Source: JBFWUW01 sp050247075 (GTDB taxonomy: Bacteria > Planctomycetota > Planctomycetia > Pirellulales > JBFWUW01). Taken from it: a stretch of DNA of 64,000 nucleotides. A program made the position numbers and the translations under genes. Positions within the stretch are counted from its first letter, which is position 1; each line of letters starts with the position of its first letter. The stretch is from positions 8,608 through 72,607 of the forward strand of contig JBFWUW010000031.1 in NCBI GenBank assembly GCA_050247075.1, given 5' to 3'. This document shows positions 7,978-17,578 of the stretch, one piece after another. The notes below the pieces were generated by a model, which saw only the letters and a list, made by a program, of their open reading frames with translations, had not been told where the DNA came from and did no database searches.

Positions 7978-8727
7978 CTACTCGCGTTCCGACGATGGTT
8001 TGCTTAACTCGGCTTCCAGGTTTTGCATCCGTTGCTCCACGCGGCGGGCGACTTCCAGGCTTTCGTCCAGCTCTTGCCGAATTTGTGCCAGGTTGTCGTC
8101 TTGCCGTAATTGGACTTGCAGCGACTGGACTCCGTCAATGGTGCGGGCCAACTGCCGTACGCTCTCGCGAATCTCCTTCACCAATTCCTCGCGCTGGGCC
8201 AGGGCGGATTGGCGGCCGTTGGCCGTGGCCATCTTTTGGGAAGTCTCCCACAGATCCTGCGAACGGGACAATGTTATGATACAAGCTTTGAAGAGTTTCT
8301 CCACTTTGTTGCCAATTTCCAGAGTCGAACGTTCTGGCAATGCGTCTTGCCAACCGCGGTCGCCGCGAAAGCCTTCGTACAATTGCCGCAACTGGCGCAA
8401 GGCTTCCTCGGGCCGCGGATCATTGTCTTGCCGCAAGCGGCGGTCGAGCTGGTCCAACAGTTTCTTCTCGTCCTTCAAGGCGTCTTCTTGCAAGGAATCA
8501 AACGCCCTGTGCAAGATTTTCTCCGATCCGAATATCCACCGAGAGGCCATGATGCCGGCCCCGGCCAATAGGCCCGCGATGCCCCAAAACGGCCACCAGG
8601 GGGAGTCGATCACGCCGGCCCAAGAAGCCAAAAGCGCCGTCATGCCGGCCACCGCCGGCAGTACCGTAGCGGGATGGCCCAGCAGATCGGCGAACACCTT
8701 GCGGCGGTATCGAGATCGTTCGATCAT
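7978..8727 (-). CDS. two-TM membrane protein with cytoplasmic coiled coil
   Basis: Not a family I recognise. 249 residues: a short basic N-terminus (MIERSRYRRKVF), two hydrophobic helices (about residues 20-65, VLPAVAGMTALLASWAGV and WGIAGLLAGAGIMASRWI), then an entirely helical charged domain ending in heptad-like coil (ELDESLEVARRVEQRMQNLEAEL). The topology puts the coil in the cytoplasm. It sits directly upstream of the PspA-like gene, so a role in recruiting that protein to the membrane is a plausible inference. It is divergent from the class III aminotransferase gene. Confidence 0.65.
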   Translation of the reverse strand: MIERSRYRRKVFADLLGHPATVLPAVAGMTALLASWAGVIDSPWWPFWGIAGLLAGAGIMASRWIFGSEKILHRAFDSLQEDALKDEKKLLDQLDRRLRQDNDPRPEEALRQLRQLYEGFRGDRGWQDALPERSTLEIGNKVEKLFKACIITLSRSQDLWETSQKMATANGRQSALAQREELVKEIRESVRQLARTIDGVQSLQVQLRQDDNLAQIRQELDESLEVARRVEQRMQNLEAELSKPSSERE

Positions 8728-8862
8728 GCGAAGGTTAGCGGGAAAGGAAAGCCCCTGGCCTCCGACAGTCTACTCGCCCCGTTTGACCAACGGCAGTCCC
8801 CGTGCCGCAACGGGCTGCTATATTGTCATTCCGCCAACCCGCCCCATTGCCGGAGCATCTCC

Positions 8863-10230
8863 ATGCATCAGGCTGTTTCCAAGATCGTTGATGAATTTCG
8901 CCGCCGCACACCCGGTTCCGCCGCGCTGGCCAAACAGGCCGCCGGCGTCTTTCCCAGCGGCGTGACGCACGATGGCCGCTATTTGCAGCCCTACCCCGTG
9001 TTTATTGAAAGGGCGGCTGGCACGCACAAATGGGACGTGGATGGCCACGAGTACGTCGATTACTCCGGCGGGCATGGTGCCTTGTTGCTGGGGCACAATC
9101 ACCCGCCGGTCGTGGCAGCGGTCGCGGAACAGTTGCAGCGCGGCACGCACTACGGATCGTGCCACGAACTGGAGGTTCGCTGGGGCCAACTTGTGCAAAA
9201 ACTACTCCCCAGTGCCCAACGGGTGCGGTTCACCAGTTCTGGAACGGAGGCCACGCTGTTGGCCCTGCGGCTGGCGCGGGCTTTTACCGACAAGAAAAAA
9301 ATCGTGCGATTCCTGGGGCATTTTCATGGCTGGCACGACCATGTGGCCTTCGGCGTCAATAATCACTTCGAGGGCACCCCGTCACCCGGTGTCTTGCCCG
9401 AAGTCACTGAAAACATGTTGCTGGCCATGCCTAACGACACCGCGGCCATCACCGAACTGTTGTCGAACCGCGACGATATCGCCGCCGTGATGATCGAGCC
9501 GACCGGCGCAAGTTGGGGGCAGGTTCCCGTCCAGCCAGAATTCTTGCATGCCTTGCGCCAGCAAACGTCAAAACGCGGCGCGTTGCTGATATTTGACGAA
9601 GTCATCACCGGGTTTCGCGTCTCGCCGGGGGGCGCACAAGGGGAGTTTGGCATTCAGCCCGACCTGACCACGCTGGCCAAGATTGTCGCCGGCGGACTGC
9701 CGGGCGGGGCCGTAGCCGGAAGGGCCGACATCTTGCACGCCCTGGATTTCGCCGTTGCCAGCCAGCCGGGACGCGAGAAAGTGCCGCACCAGGGAACGTT
9801 CAACGCCAACCCGCTCTCGGCGGCGGCCGGCATTGCCACGCTCTCGATCGTGGCCGAAACCGATGTTTGCCAACGGGCCAACGACTACGCCGCCCGCCTC
9901 CGCGAGGCGCTCGCTCGCGAGGTGCGCGATGCCGGCCTGCCGTGGTGCGTCTACGGCAGTTTCTCCGGCTTTCACATCTTCACCAACCCACAAGGCCTGG
10001 CCATGACCGCCGCCCAGGTCGAGGCCGGCGAGTACGATCATCGCACGCTCAAATCGGCCCGCGCGGCGCTGACCATGAAGCTGCGGATTGGCATGTTGCT
10101 GCACGGCGTGGAAATCTTTGGCTGGCCAGGGGGGCCAACTTCCGCCATGCATTCCACCGACGACCTGGAGCAAACCGTGCAAGCCTTCCGCGGCACGCTC
10201 AGAATGCTCCAGGCAGAGGGTGAAATCTAG
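8863..10230 (+). CDS. class III aminotransferase, glutamate-1-semialdehyde aminomutase-like
   Basis: 455-residue PLP enzyme. It carries the GSA-aminomutase pattern: FPSGVTHDGRYL, DVDGHEYVDYSGGHGALLLGHNHP, FTSSGTEATLLALRLAR, GHFHGWHDHV, IFDEVITGFR and the Schiff-base Lys273 in TTLAKIVAGGLPGGAVAGR. The family includes HemL (5-aminolevulinate synthesis) and many relatives acting on other substrates. Parts of the active-site loop differ from textbook HemL (ITELLSNRDDIAAVMIEPTGASWG), so I do not call it hemL. The ATG at 8863 has GGAG upstream. Confidence 0.85.
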   Translation: MHQAVSKIVDEFRRRTPGSAALAKQAAGVFPSGVTHDGRYLQPYPVFIERAAGTHKWDVDGHEYVDYSGGHGALLLGHNHPPVVAAVAEQLQRGTHYGSCHELEVRWGQLVQKLLPSAQRVRFTSSGTEATLLALRLARAFTDKKKIVRFLGHFHGWHDHVAFGVNNHFEGTPSPGVLPEVTENMLLAMPNDTAAITELLSNRDDIAAVMIEPTGASWGQVPVQPEFLHALRQQTSKRGALLIFDEVITGFRVSPGGAQGEFGIQPDLTTLAKIVAGGLPGGAVAGRADILHALDFAVASQPGREKVPHQGTFNANPLSAAAGIATLSIVAETDVCQRANDYAARLREALAREVRDAGLPWCVYGSFSGFHIFTNPQGLAMTAAQVEAGEYDHRTLKSARAALTMKLRIGMLLHGVEIFGWPGGPTSAMHSTDDLEQTVQAFRGTLRMLQAEGEI

Positions 10231-10255
10231 CTACCTCGGTACAACCGTGCTGAAC

Positions 10256-11995
10256 TTAAGGATTAGCCGCCGGTTGCGCCGCCCCTTCCACCTTGGCCGC
10301 CATTGCGTCGCGCATCTTTTGGCCGATGGTGTCTTGGGGAGCAAGCTCCAGCAGTTTATCCAACTCGCGTACCGCTTCCTTCGGATAGTCGAGATAGGCG
10401 TATTGGTAACCTAGCAAGAACCGCAGGGCGGGTTGCTCGGTCTCTTTCTTGCGAGCAGCCTCTAATGCCCGCAGTTGCGTGGTGTAGTCGCCCGGTTGGC
10501 CGTAAAGTTCGGCATAGTTCTCGACGACAACACCCCACTTGTCCTGGGGCAACACTCCCAGGGCTTGTTGCACGGTTCCGGCGGCCTGGTCGTACTTGCC
10601 GGTGGCAAACAGGCCTTGGCCCATCAGCAGCAGCAAGGCCGCGTTTTGCGGATCATCGACCAAGGCATGCTGCCAGTTCTTGACGGCCTCGTCGTAACGT
10701 CCAGCCTTAAAGTCCTCCTCGCCTTGCGCGGCGAAATCGAGCACGCCGGCATCTTGCGGAGGAACTTGCTCAGCCGCCACTTCGCCCACCGCCGCCGGAT
10801 CGATCAGCAACGGCTCCTCCGGCGGGGCCTCCAGCGGCAGCGGGTTGTAGACGCTGACGTAGGTCGGGTTGTAGGTGTACCCGTAACCTCCGTTGCCGTA
10901 GCCGCCGTACCCGTAGGTGCTGTAACCGAAATTTCCGTAGCCATAGGGATATCCGTAACCGTAGTTGGTTTGATACCCAAACAGCGGCCACAAGGACGCG
11001 TACAGTCCCAGGCTAGATCGCAGTCCATAATTCGATCGGTAGTAGCCAGGGTTACTGTAGCGCCCAAATGGGGACGAGTACCCAAAGAAATAGGAGTTCC
11101 GCGGGTAGTAACGGCCGCTGTGCGACACGTAATGCCGCCCATTACGGCCGTGGTTGTCGTGACGGCCGCCTTGGCCGCCGCGGTAGCTATAGGCATTTCG
11201 GCCGGAATTGTTGCCCGCCTGATAGCGGTAACTGTTTCCCAGGTTTCGGCCATTCACGGCGGCGTTGTATCGGCCAACGTTGCTGCCGGAATTCCCGCCT
11301 CTGCCAGAATTAGCCCGGCTGCCCGCGCCGTAATTAGCGCTCGAATTCACGCCGTGACGTTGGGAAAATGATTGCCGCCCGACATTCGACCGTCCCGACA
11401 AGTTGGCGGAGCCATTCACTCCACCGCGATTGAACGGTTGGCCGCTGCTTCGAGGCAAGCCAAAATTGGCCGTTCCTTGCCGGCTGGAATTGCCAAAGTT
11501 GGCGGCCGCGTTGGGCCTGTTGGAATTCGCGCGATTGCCGCTATAACGCGGGGTGTTGCCCAAATTCACCGCGGGATTTCCGCGGCCGACATTAGCGGGT
11601 ACACGCCCAACGTTCGACGGCGTTCGACCGACGTTCGCCGGCGCACGGCCTACGTTGGCCGAGCCACCGTTAAAGGTGCGTGCCGAAGGGGTTCCATTGA
11701 AGCGGGACGATCCGCCTAGGTTCGACGCGGCACCACTGCGCCCGCCGCCAGAACGAAATCCGCCCGATGGTGCGCCGGCGCTCCGCCCGCCGGACGAAAA
11801 ACCGCCGCCAAAACTTGACCTTCCGCCACCGCCGAAACTTGATCTACCACCACCGCCCCCGGCAGACCTTCCGCCACCTCCGCCGCCAGATCTTCCCCCA
11901 CCGCCCCCTCGGCCCTGGCCGTAAACATCATGCAAACTGCCCGCCATCAAACTCAATACGAGCGCGGATATGCCTACGAGAGTTCTCGTGCGCAT
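10256..11995 (-). CDS. exported Gly/Ser/Asn-rich repeat protein with TPR tail
   Basis: 579 residues; not a known family as a whole. A signal peptide (about 1-26, ending VYGQG) is followed by a Gly/Ser/Arg-rich stretch, then near-repeats of the type ANVGRxP (for example NVGRAPANVGRTPSNVGR), a Tyr/Arg/Asn-rich zone with His, and a Gly-Tyr repeat segment (YGYPYGYGNFGYSTYGYGGY). The last ~150 residues (LDFAAQGEEDFKAGRYDEAVKNWQHAL onward) form three to four TPR-like helix pairs. The layout suggests a sticky surface or envelope matrix protein with a binding module. It is divergent from the DUF1549 gene with a 371-bp gap. Confidence 0.72.
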   Translation of the reverse strand: MRTRTLVGISALVLSLMAGSLHDVYGQGRGGGGGRSGGGGGGRSAGGGGGRSSFGGGGRSSFGGGFSSGGRSAGAPSGGFRSGGGRSGAASNLGGSSRFNGTPSARTFNGGSANVGRAPANVGRTPSNVGRVPANVGRGNPAVNLGNTPRYSGNRANSNRPNAAANFGNSSRQGTANFGLPRSSGQPFNRGGVNGSANLSGRSNVGRQSFSQRHGVNSSANYGAGSRANSGRGGNSGSNVGRYNAAVNGRNLGNSYRYQAGNNSGRNAYSYRGGQGGRHDNHGRNGRHYVSHSGRYYPRNSYFFGYSSPFGRYSNPGYYRSNYGLRSSLGLYASLWPLFGYQTNYGYGYPYGYGNFGYSTYGYGGYGNGGYGYTYNPTYVSVYNPLPLEAPPEEPLLIDPAAVGEVAAEQVPPQDAGVLDFAAQGEEDFKAGRYDEAVKNWQHALVDDPQNAALLLLMGQGLFATGKYDQAAGTVQQALGVLPQDKWGVVVENYAELYGQPGDYTTQLRALEAARKKETEQPALRFLLGYQYAYLDYPKEAVRELDKLLELAPQDTIGQKMRDAMAAKVEGAAQPAANP

Positions 11996-12366
11996 GACGC
12001 CCCCCTTTCCAAGATAGTTGACCTATCCCCCCACGAAAATTTGTACGCATTCAAGTCTTTGCAAGCAAGCAAAGTGCGCGCCGCGGATCCAATCGATGCG
12101 GTCGAGAGAACTTGGCGGCTTGTTGTAAGTTCCCTTCGGCAATAGCACTTGGAAGAATGGAAATCGGCCGAAATTGCCGCGGCTGACCGAAAAAACTCCG
12201 GCCAGACAGGCGCGCGATTGGTTACAATAAAATCAAACCGCGCAGCTTGCCGACACCCCCTCCAATGGTCACTTGTGTTGGGGACACTGGCGATTGTGTA
12301 CGGTACCGGCCAGGCAGAGCCACCCGCGCACTACATCAGGATTCTCGTAACGAGGAAAGCCGTTGC
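11996..12366. other. divergent intergenic region
   Basis: 371 bases between the Gly-rich TPR gene and the cytochrome/DUF1549 gene. It must hold promoters for both. TACAAT with flanking A/T (near 12222) could be a -10 for the plus-strand gene, but I see no good -35. No RNA gene or repeat recognised. Confidence 0.4.
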
Positions 12367-15300
12367 ATGAAAATGTTCCTGGATTTGACATGTTACATAG
12401 TGATTGGCGGCGGTCTGTTCTCTGGTGCCATCGCGCTTGCCGCCGAGACGGCACCTCAGCCCGTCAATTACAACCGCGATATTCGCCCGATCCTTTCCAA
12501 CCACTGCTTTAAGTGCCACGGGCCAGACGCCGCCGAACGCAAGTCGGGCTTGCAGCTTGATGTTCGCGAGGCCGCTGTCTTGCCGGCCGACTCTGGCAGC
12601 GCGGCCATCGTGCCGGGCAAGCCCGACGTCAGCGGCCTGGTGGAGCGAGTTTTTTCCAGCGACGCCGGCAATGTCATGCCGCCCCCCGACACCAACAAAA
12701 AGCTCACGGCGGCTGAGAAAGAACTGCTCAAGCGTTGGATTGAGGAAGGTGCCCCGTATCAACGGCAGTGGTCATTTGTTGCGCCACGAAAGGCGGAGCT
12801 ACCCGCGGTCAAAGATGCCACCTGGAGCCGCAATGCCATCGACCGGTTTGTGCTGGCCACATTAGAGGGCCAAGGCCTGACGCCGTCGCCCGTCGCGGAC
12901 AAGGCCACGCTCATCCGCCGGGTGACGCTCGACCTGACCGGCCTGCCGCCGACCGTGGAGGAGGTCGATGCCTTTTTGGCCGACACCAGTCCCGATGCTT
13001 ACCAGCGCGTGGTGGACCGCTTGTTGGAATCGCCCCATCTTGGCGAACGGCTGGCCCTGGACTGGCTCGACGCGGCCCGCTTTGCCGACACCAACGGCTA
13101 CCATATCGACAACGGCCGCGACATGACGATGTGGCGGGCCTGGGTCATCGACGCCTTCAACCGCAACATGCCGTTCGACCAGTTCACCATTGAGCAACTG
13201 GCTGGCGATCTGCTGCCCAATCCCACGATTGAGCAGCAGATTGCCAGTGGTTTCAATCGCAACCACATGACCAATTTTGAAGGGGGAGCCATACCGGAGG
13301 AGTACCACACGGCGTACATCGTGGACCGCGTCAACACCACTGGCACCGTTTGGCTGGGCTTGTCGATCGGCTGTGCCCAATGCCACGACCACAAGTACGA
13401 CCCGATCACGCAGAAAGAATTTTATCAGTTCTACGCCTTCTTTCACAACGTGCCTGAGAAAGGCCTGGATGGCTACAACGGCAACGCCATGCCGTTCATC
13501 AAGACACCGAGCGAAGAGCAAAGCGAGCAACTGGCCCAATTGCGGGCCGCGGCTGAGCAGGCCGAGCAGCATCTGGCCGAACCGATGGCCGATATCGACG
13601 CGGCCCAATCGGCTTGGGAGAGCGAATCCGCCACCGCCACGCCCGCCGAGTGGAAGGCCTTGGACCCGCTTGAGTTTTCCTCCCAACACGGCGCGACCCT
13701 TACCAAGCTGGACGATCTTTCCCTGTTGGCTAGTGGGGAAAACCCGGCCAGCGACATCTATCGGGTAGCCGCCGGCAGCACCTTGGCGGGTATCACGGCC
13801 ATTCAGCTAGAGGCGCTGCCCGACGAACATTTCACGGCGAATGGGCCGGGCCGCTCGGTCAACGGAAATATCGTGCTGACGCATGTCAAGGCATCTGTCG
13901 GCGACGGCCAGCCGTTGGCTTTTCGCGCGGCGTCGGCCGATTTCAGCCAGAAGGACTATCCGGTGGAATTGGCCATCGACGACAAGCCGCAATCAGGCTG
14001 GGCCATCCACCCCGAAGTCGGCAAGCCGCACGCGGCCGTGTTTGAACTGGCCGAGCCGCTCACCGCCGAGGGCGAAAAACGTCTGGCCATAACCTTGGAA
14101 TTTAAATCGACGTTTGGCCAGCACCAGTTGGGCCGCTTCCGGCTGAGCGTGACCAACTCGGCCCATCCGCATGGCATCAAGCCCCTGCCCGACGAGATCA
14201 AGGCGGCCCTGGCGGCCGCGGCCGATCAACGCAGCGAGCCGCAACGCTTGGCCTTACGCAAGTACTACCGCGAAAACCTGGTCCCGTCGTTGCGGCCCCG
14301 CTACGACGAATTGGCCGGGCTGAAGCAGGCGGTGGCGGACTTCGAGAAGATGATCCCCACCACAATGGTCATGCAAGAGTTGCCTCAGCCGCGCGAAACG
14401 TTTCTGCTCATTCGCGGCCAGTACGACAAGAAGGGGGACAAGGTCACCGCCGCGGTTCCGGCCGAGTTGCCCCCATTGCCGGCGGACGCCCCTGCAAACC
14501 GCTTGGGGCTGGCCCGCTGGCTGGTCGATCCGGCGCACCCGTTGACCGCCAGGGTGGTCGTCAACCGATACTGGCAAATGCTGTTTGGGGCGGGCCTGGT
14601 CAAGACCAGCGAGGACTTTGGTTCGCAAGGCGATTTGCCGACCCACCCCGAATTGCTGGACTGGCTGGCGGTGGAGTTTCAGCAGCCATCGCCCGCTCCC
14701 GATGGCAGCGGCAGCAGCCTGCCTTGGGATAACAAGGCCCTGTTGCGGCTGATGGTGACCTCGGCCACGTACCGGCAATCGTCGGCCGTTTCGCCCGGCT
14801 TGCTGGCCATCGACCCGGAGAATAGCCTGCTGGCCCGCGGCGCGCGGCAGCGGCTGCCGGCGGAATTCATTCGCGACCAGGCATTGGCCGTCAGCGGCCT
14901 GTTGAACGAGCAAATTGGCGGGCCGAGCGTTTCGCCGTATCAACCCGCCGGCATGTGGGAGGAGTTGATGTCCCGTGCCGACGGCGCCAACTGGACGGCT
15001 CAAAAATACACGCAGAGCCACGGTGCCGACCTCTATCGCCGCACGATGTACACGTTTTGGAAGCGGACCAGCCCGCCGCCCACGTTGGTCACCTTCGACG
15101 CGCCCGACCGCGAGACCTGCACCGTCCGCCGCGCGCGGACCAACACGCCGCTGCAAGCGCTGGTACTGCTGAACGATCCGACCTATGTCGAAGCGGCCCG
15201 CAAATTGGCCGAACGAATTTTGGTGGAAGGGGGCGGCACTTTCGAGGAGCGGATTACCTTTGCCTACCGGCGATTATTGGCCAGGCCGCCGAGGGCCGCC

Positions 15301-15492
15301 GAAACCGCCGTACTGCAAAGGGCCTTCGACCAGCAACTGGCCGAATACCGGGCCAACCGCGCCGCAGCTCTGGAACTGCTGGCCGTGGGCGAGTCCCCCC
15401 GCAACGAGGAACTCGACCCGGCGGAACTAGCCGCCTGGGCCACGCTGTCCAGCATCTTGTTGAATTTGGATGAGACCGTGACGAAGGGATAG
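12367..15492 (+). CDS. planctomycete cytochrome c / DUF1549 / DUF1553 exported protein
   Basis: 1041 residues. Signal peptide (1-26), then a PSCyt1-type cytochrome domain with heme motif CFKCH at 47-51 and a MPPPDTNKKL loop that may supply the axial Met. DUF1549 follows (WSRNAIDRFVLATLEGQGL through CAQCHDHKYDPI, a second CxxCH), then a lectin-like insert (VELAIDDKPQSGWAIH) and DUF1553 at the C-terminus (HPLTARVVVNRYWQMLFG, RRTMYTFWKRTSPPPTLVTFDAP). The family is almost confined to Planctomycetota/Verrucomicrobiota and is presumed periplasmic; its biochemical role is not established, though association with polysaccharide use is often suggested. The ATG at 12367 follows GAGGAAAG. The partner DUF1501 gene lies downstream. 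Confidence 0.92.
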   Translation: MKMFLDLTCYIVIGGGLFSGAIALAAETAPQPVNYNRDIRPILSNHCFKCHGPDAAERKSGLQLDVREAAVLPADSGSAAIVPGKPDVSGLVERVFSSDAGNVMPPPDTNKKLTAAEKELLKRWIEEGAPYQRQWSFVAPRKAELPAVKDATWSRNAIDRFVLATLEGQGLTPSPVADKATLIRRVTLDLTGLPPTVEEVDAFLADTSPDAYQRVVDRLLESPHLGERLALDWLDAARFADTNGYHIDNGRDMTMWRAWVIDAFNRNMPFDQFTIEQLAGDLLPNPTIEQQIASGFNRNHMTNFEGGAIPEEYHTAYIVDRVNTTGTVWLGLSIGCAQCHDHKYDPITQKEFYQFYAFFHNVPEKGLDGYNGNAMPFIKTPSEEQSEQLAQLRAAAEQAEQHLAEPMADIDAAQSAWESESATATPAEWKALDPLEFSSQHGATLTKLDDLSLLASGENPASDIYRVAAGSTLAGITAIQLEALPDEHFTANGPGRSVNGNIVLTHVKASVGDGQPLAFRAASADFSQKDYPVELAIDDKPQSGWAIHPEVGKPHAAVFELAEPLTAEGEKRLAITLEFKSTFGQHQLGRFRLSVTNSAHPHGIKPLPDEIKAALAAAADQRSEPQRLALRKYYRENLVPSLRPRYDELAGLKQAVADFEKMIPTTMVMQELPQPRETFLLIRGQYDKKGDKVTAAVPAELPPLPADAPANRLGLARWLVDPAHPLTARVVVNRYWQMLFGAGLVKTSEDFGSQGDLPTHPELLDWLAVEFQQPSPAPDGSGSSLPWDNKALLRLMVTSATYRQSSAVSPGLLAIDPENSLLARGARQRLPAEFIRDQALAVSGLLNEQIGGPSVSPYQPAGMWEELMSRADGANWTAQKYTQSHGADLYRRTMYTFWKRTSPPPTLVTFDAPDRETCTVRRARTNTPLQALVLLNDPTYVEAARKLAERILVEGGGTFEERITFAYRRLLARPPRAAETAVLQRAFDQQLAEYRANRAAALELLAVGESPRNEELDPAELAAWATLSSILLNLDETVTKG

Positions 15493-15547
15493 AGTAGGTT
15501 TCAATTGCATAGATGCGTTAGTCCCCAGGAACGAAAGGTGATCCATC

Positions 15548-15793
15548 ATGTCCACGGATAGCCAGTCCATTTTCGACGCCACTTTGGCGCCGCCGTTCGA
15601 GGCACGGGCCAAGCTCGCCGAGCGGCTTTGGGCCAGCTTGGACAATGACGCCACGGCGGAGAATACGGCCGATATTGAAGCTGCTTGGATCGCGGAGGCG
15701 GAGCGGCGCATGGCAGCGCATTCCGCCGGAAAGATTTCCTCCCGGCCGGCGGAAGAGGTGTTCGAGTCCGTCCGCCGAGAGATAAATCAATGA
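15548..15793 (+). CDS. addiction-module antitoxin (Unstab_antitox-like), apparently orphan
   Basis: 81-residue acidic helical protein. The pattern LAPPFEARAKLAERLWASLD...IEAAWIAEAERRMAAHSAGKISSRPAEEVFESVR matches the putative addiction module component family, whose members normally precede and bind a RelE/ParE toxin. Here the expected toxin is reduced to a stub overlapping the stop codon. The gene sits between the DUF1549/1553 and DUF1501 genes that normally pair, suggesting insertion. AACGAAAGGTG before the ATG can serve as ribosome-binding site. Confidence 0.8.
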   Translation: MSTDSQSIFDATLAPPFEARAKLAERLWASLDNDATAENTADIEAAWIAEAERRMAAHSAGKISSRPAEEVFESVRREINQ

Positions 15794-15822
15794 GAGCTGA
15801 TTTTCGTCCTCCGACCACGTAG
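15790..15822 (+). pseudogene. vestigial RelE/ParE toxin start
   Basis: ATGA overlap with the antitoxin stop, then the reading frame MRADFRPPTT and a TAG. The first residues resemble the start of RelE/ParE toxins (MR-x-x-F-x-P), and the overlap is the usual toxin position. I read it as a remnant left after deletion of the toxin body; the short length makes this uncertain. Confidence 0.45.
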
Positions 15823-15906
15823 GGATTTCGTCGGCTATTGCGAAAATATATTTCCGAAACGTCCCTTGGCCGAAAACTGATTCCCAACTTGAATTCCGCG
15901 CCCACC

Positions 15907-17394
<1,488 letters not shown>

Positions 17395-17578
17395 TGTTTT
17401 GCTTGCCTCTGGCCGGTCGAGATTATAACTTGTAGGAAGGCTGGCGGTTTCAGCGGTTCCACCTTGTGCTTGGCTTTCCTTTTCGGCCGGGACGGGTGCC
17501 GCAAGAGTTGCCGGGCCGCAGTGGGCTTGGTTTTCACATCCGCGATTTTCTGACTCTTTTCGCGTTCGGACGGACCTT

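Noticed and set aside
12247..12366. N-terminal extension of the DUF1549 protein from an upstream ATG
   Set aside because: The extension is not a signal peptide, whereas the ATG at 12367 begins one and has GAGGAAAG upstream.
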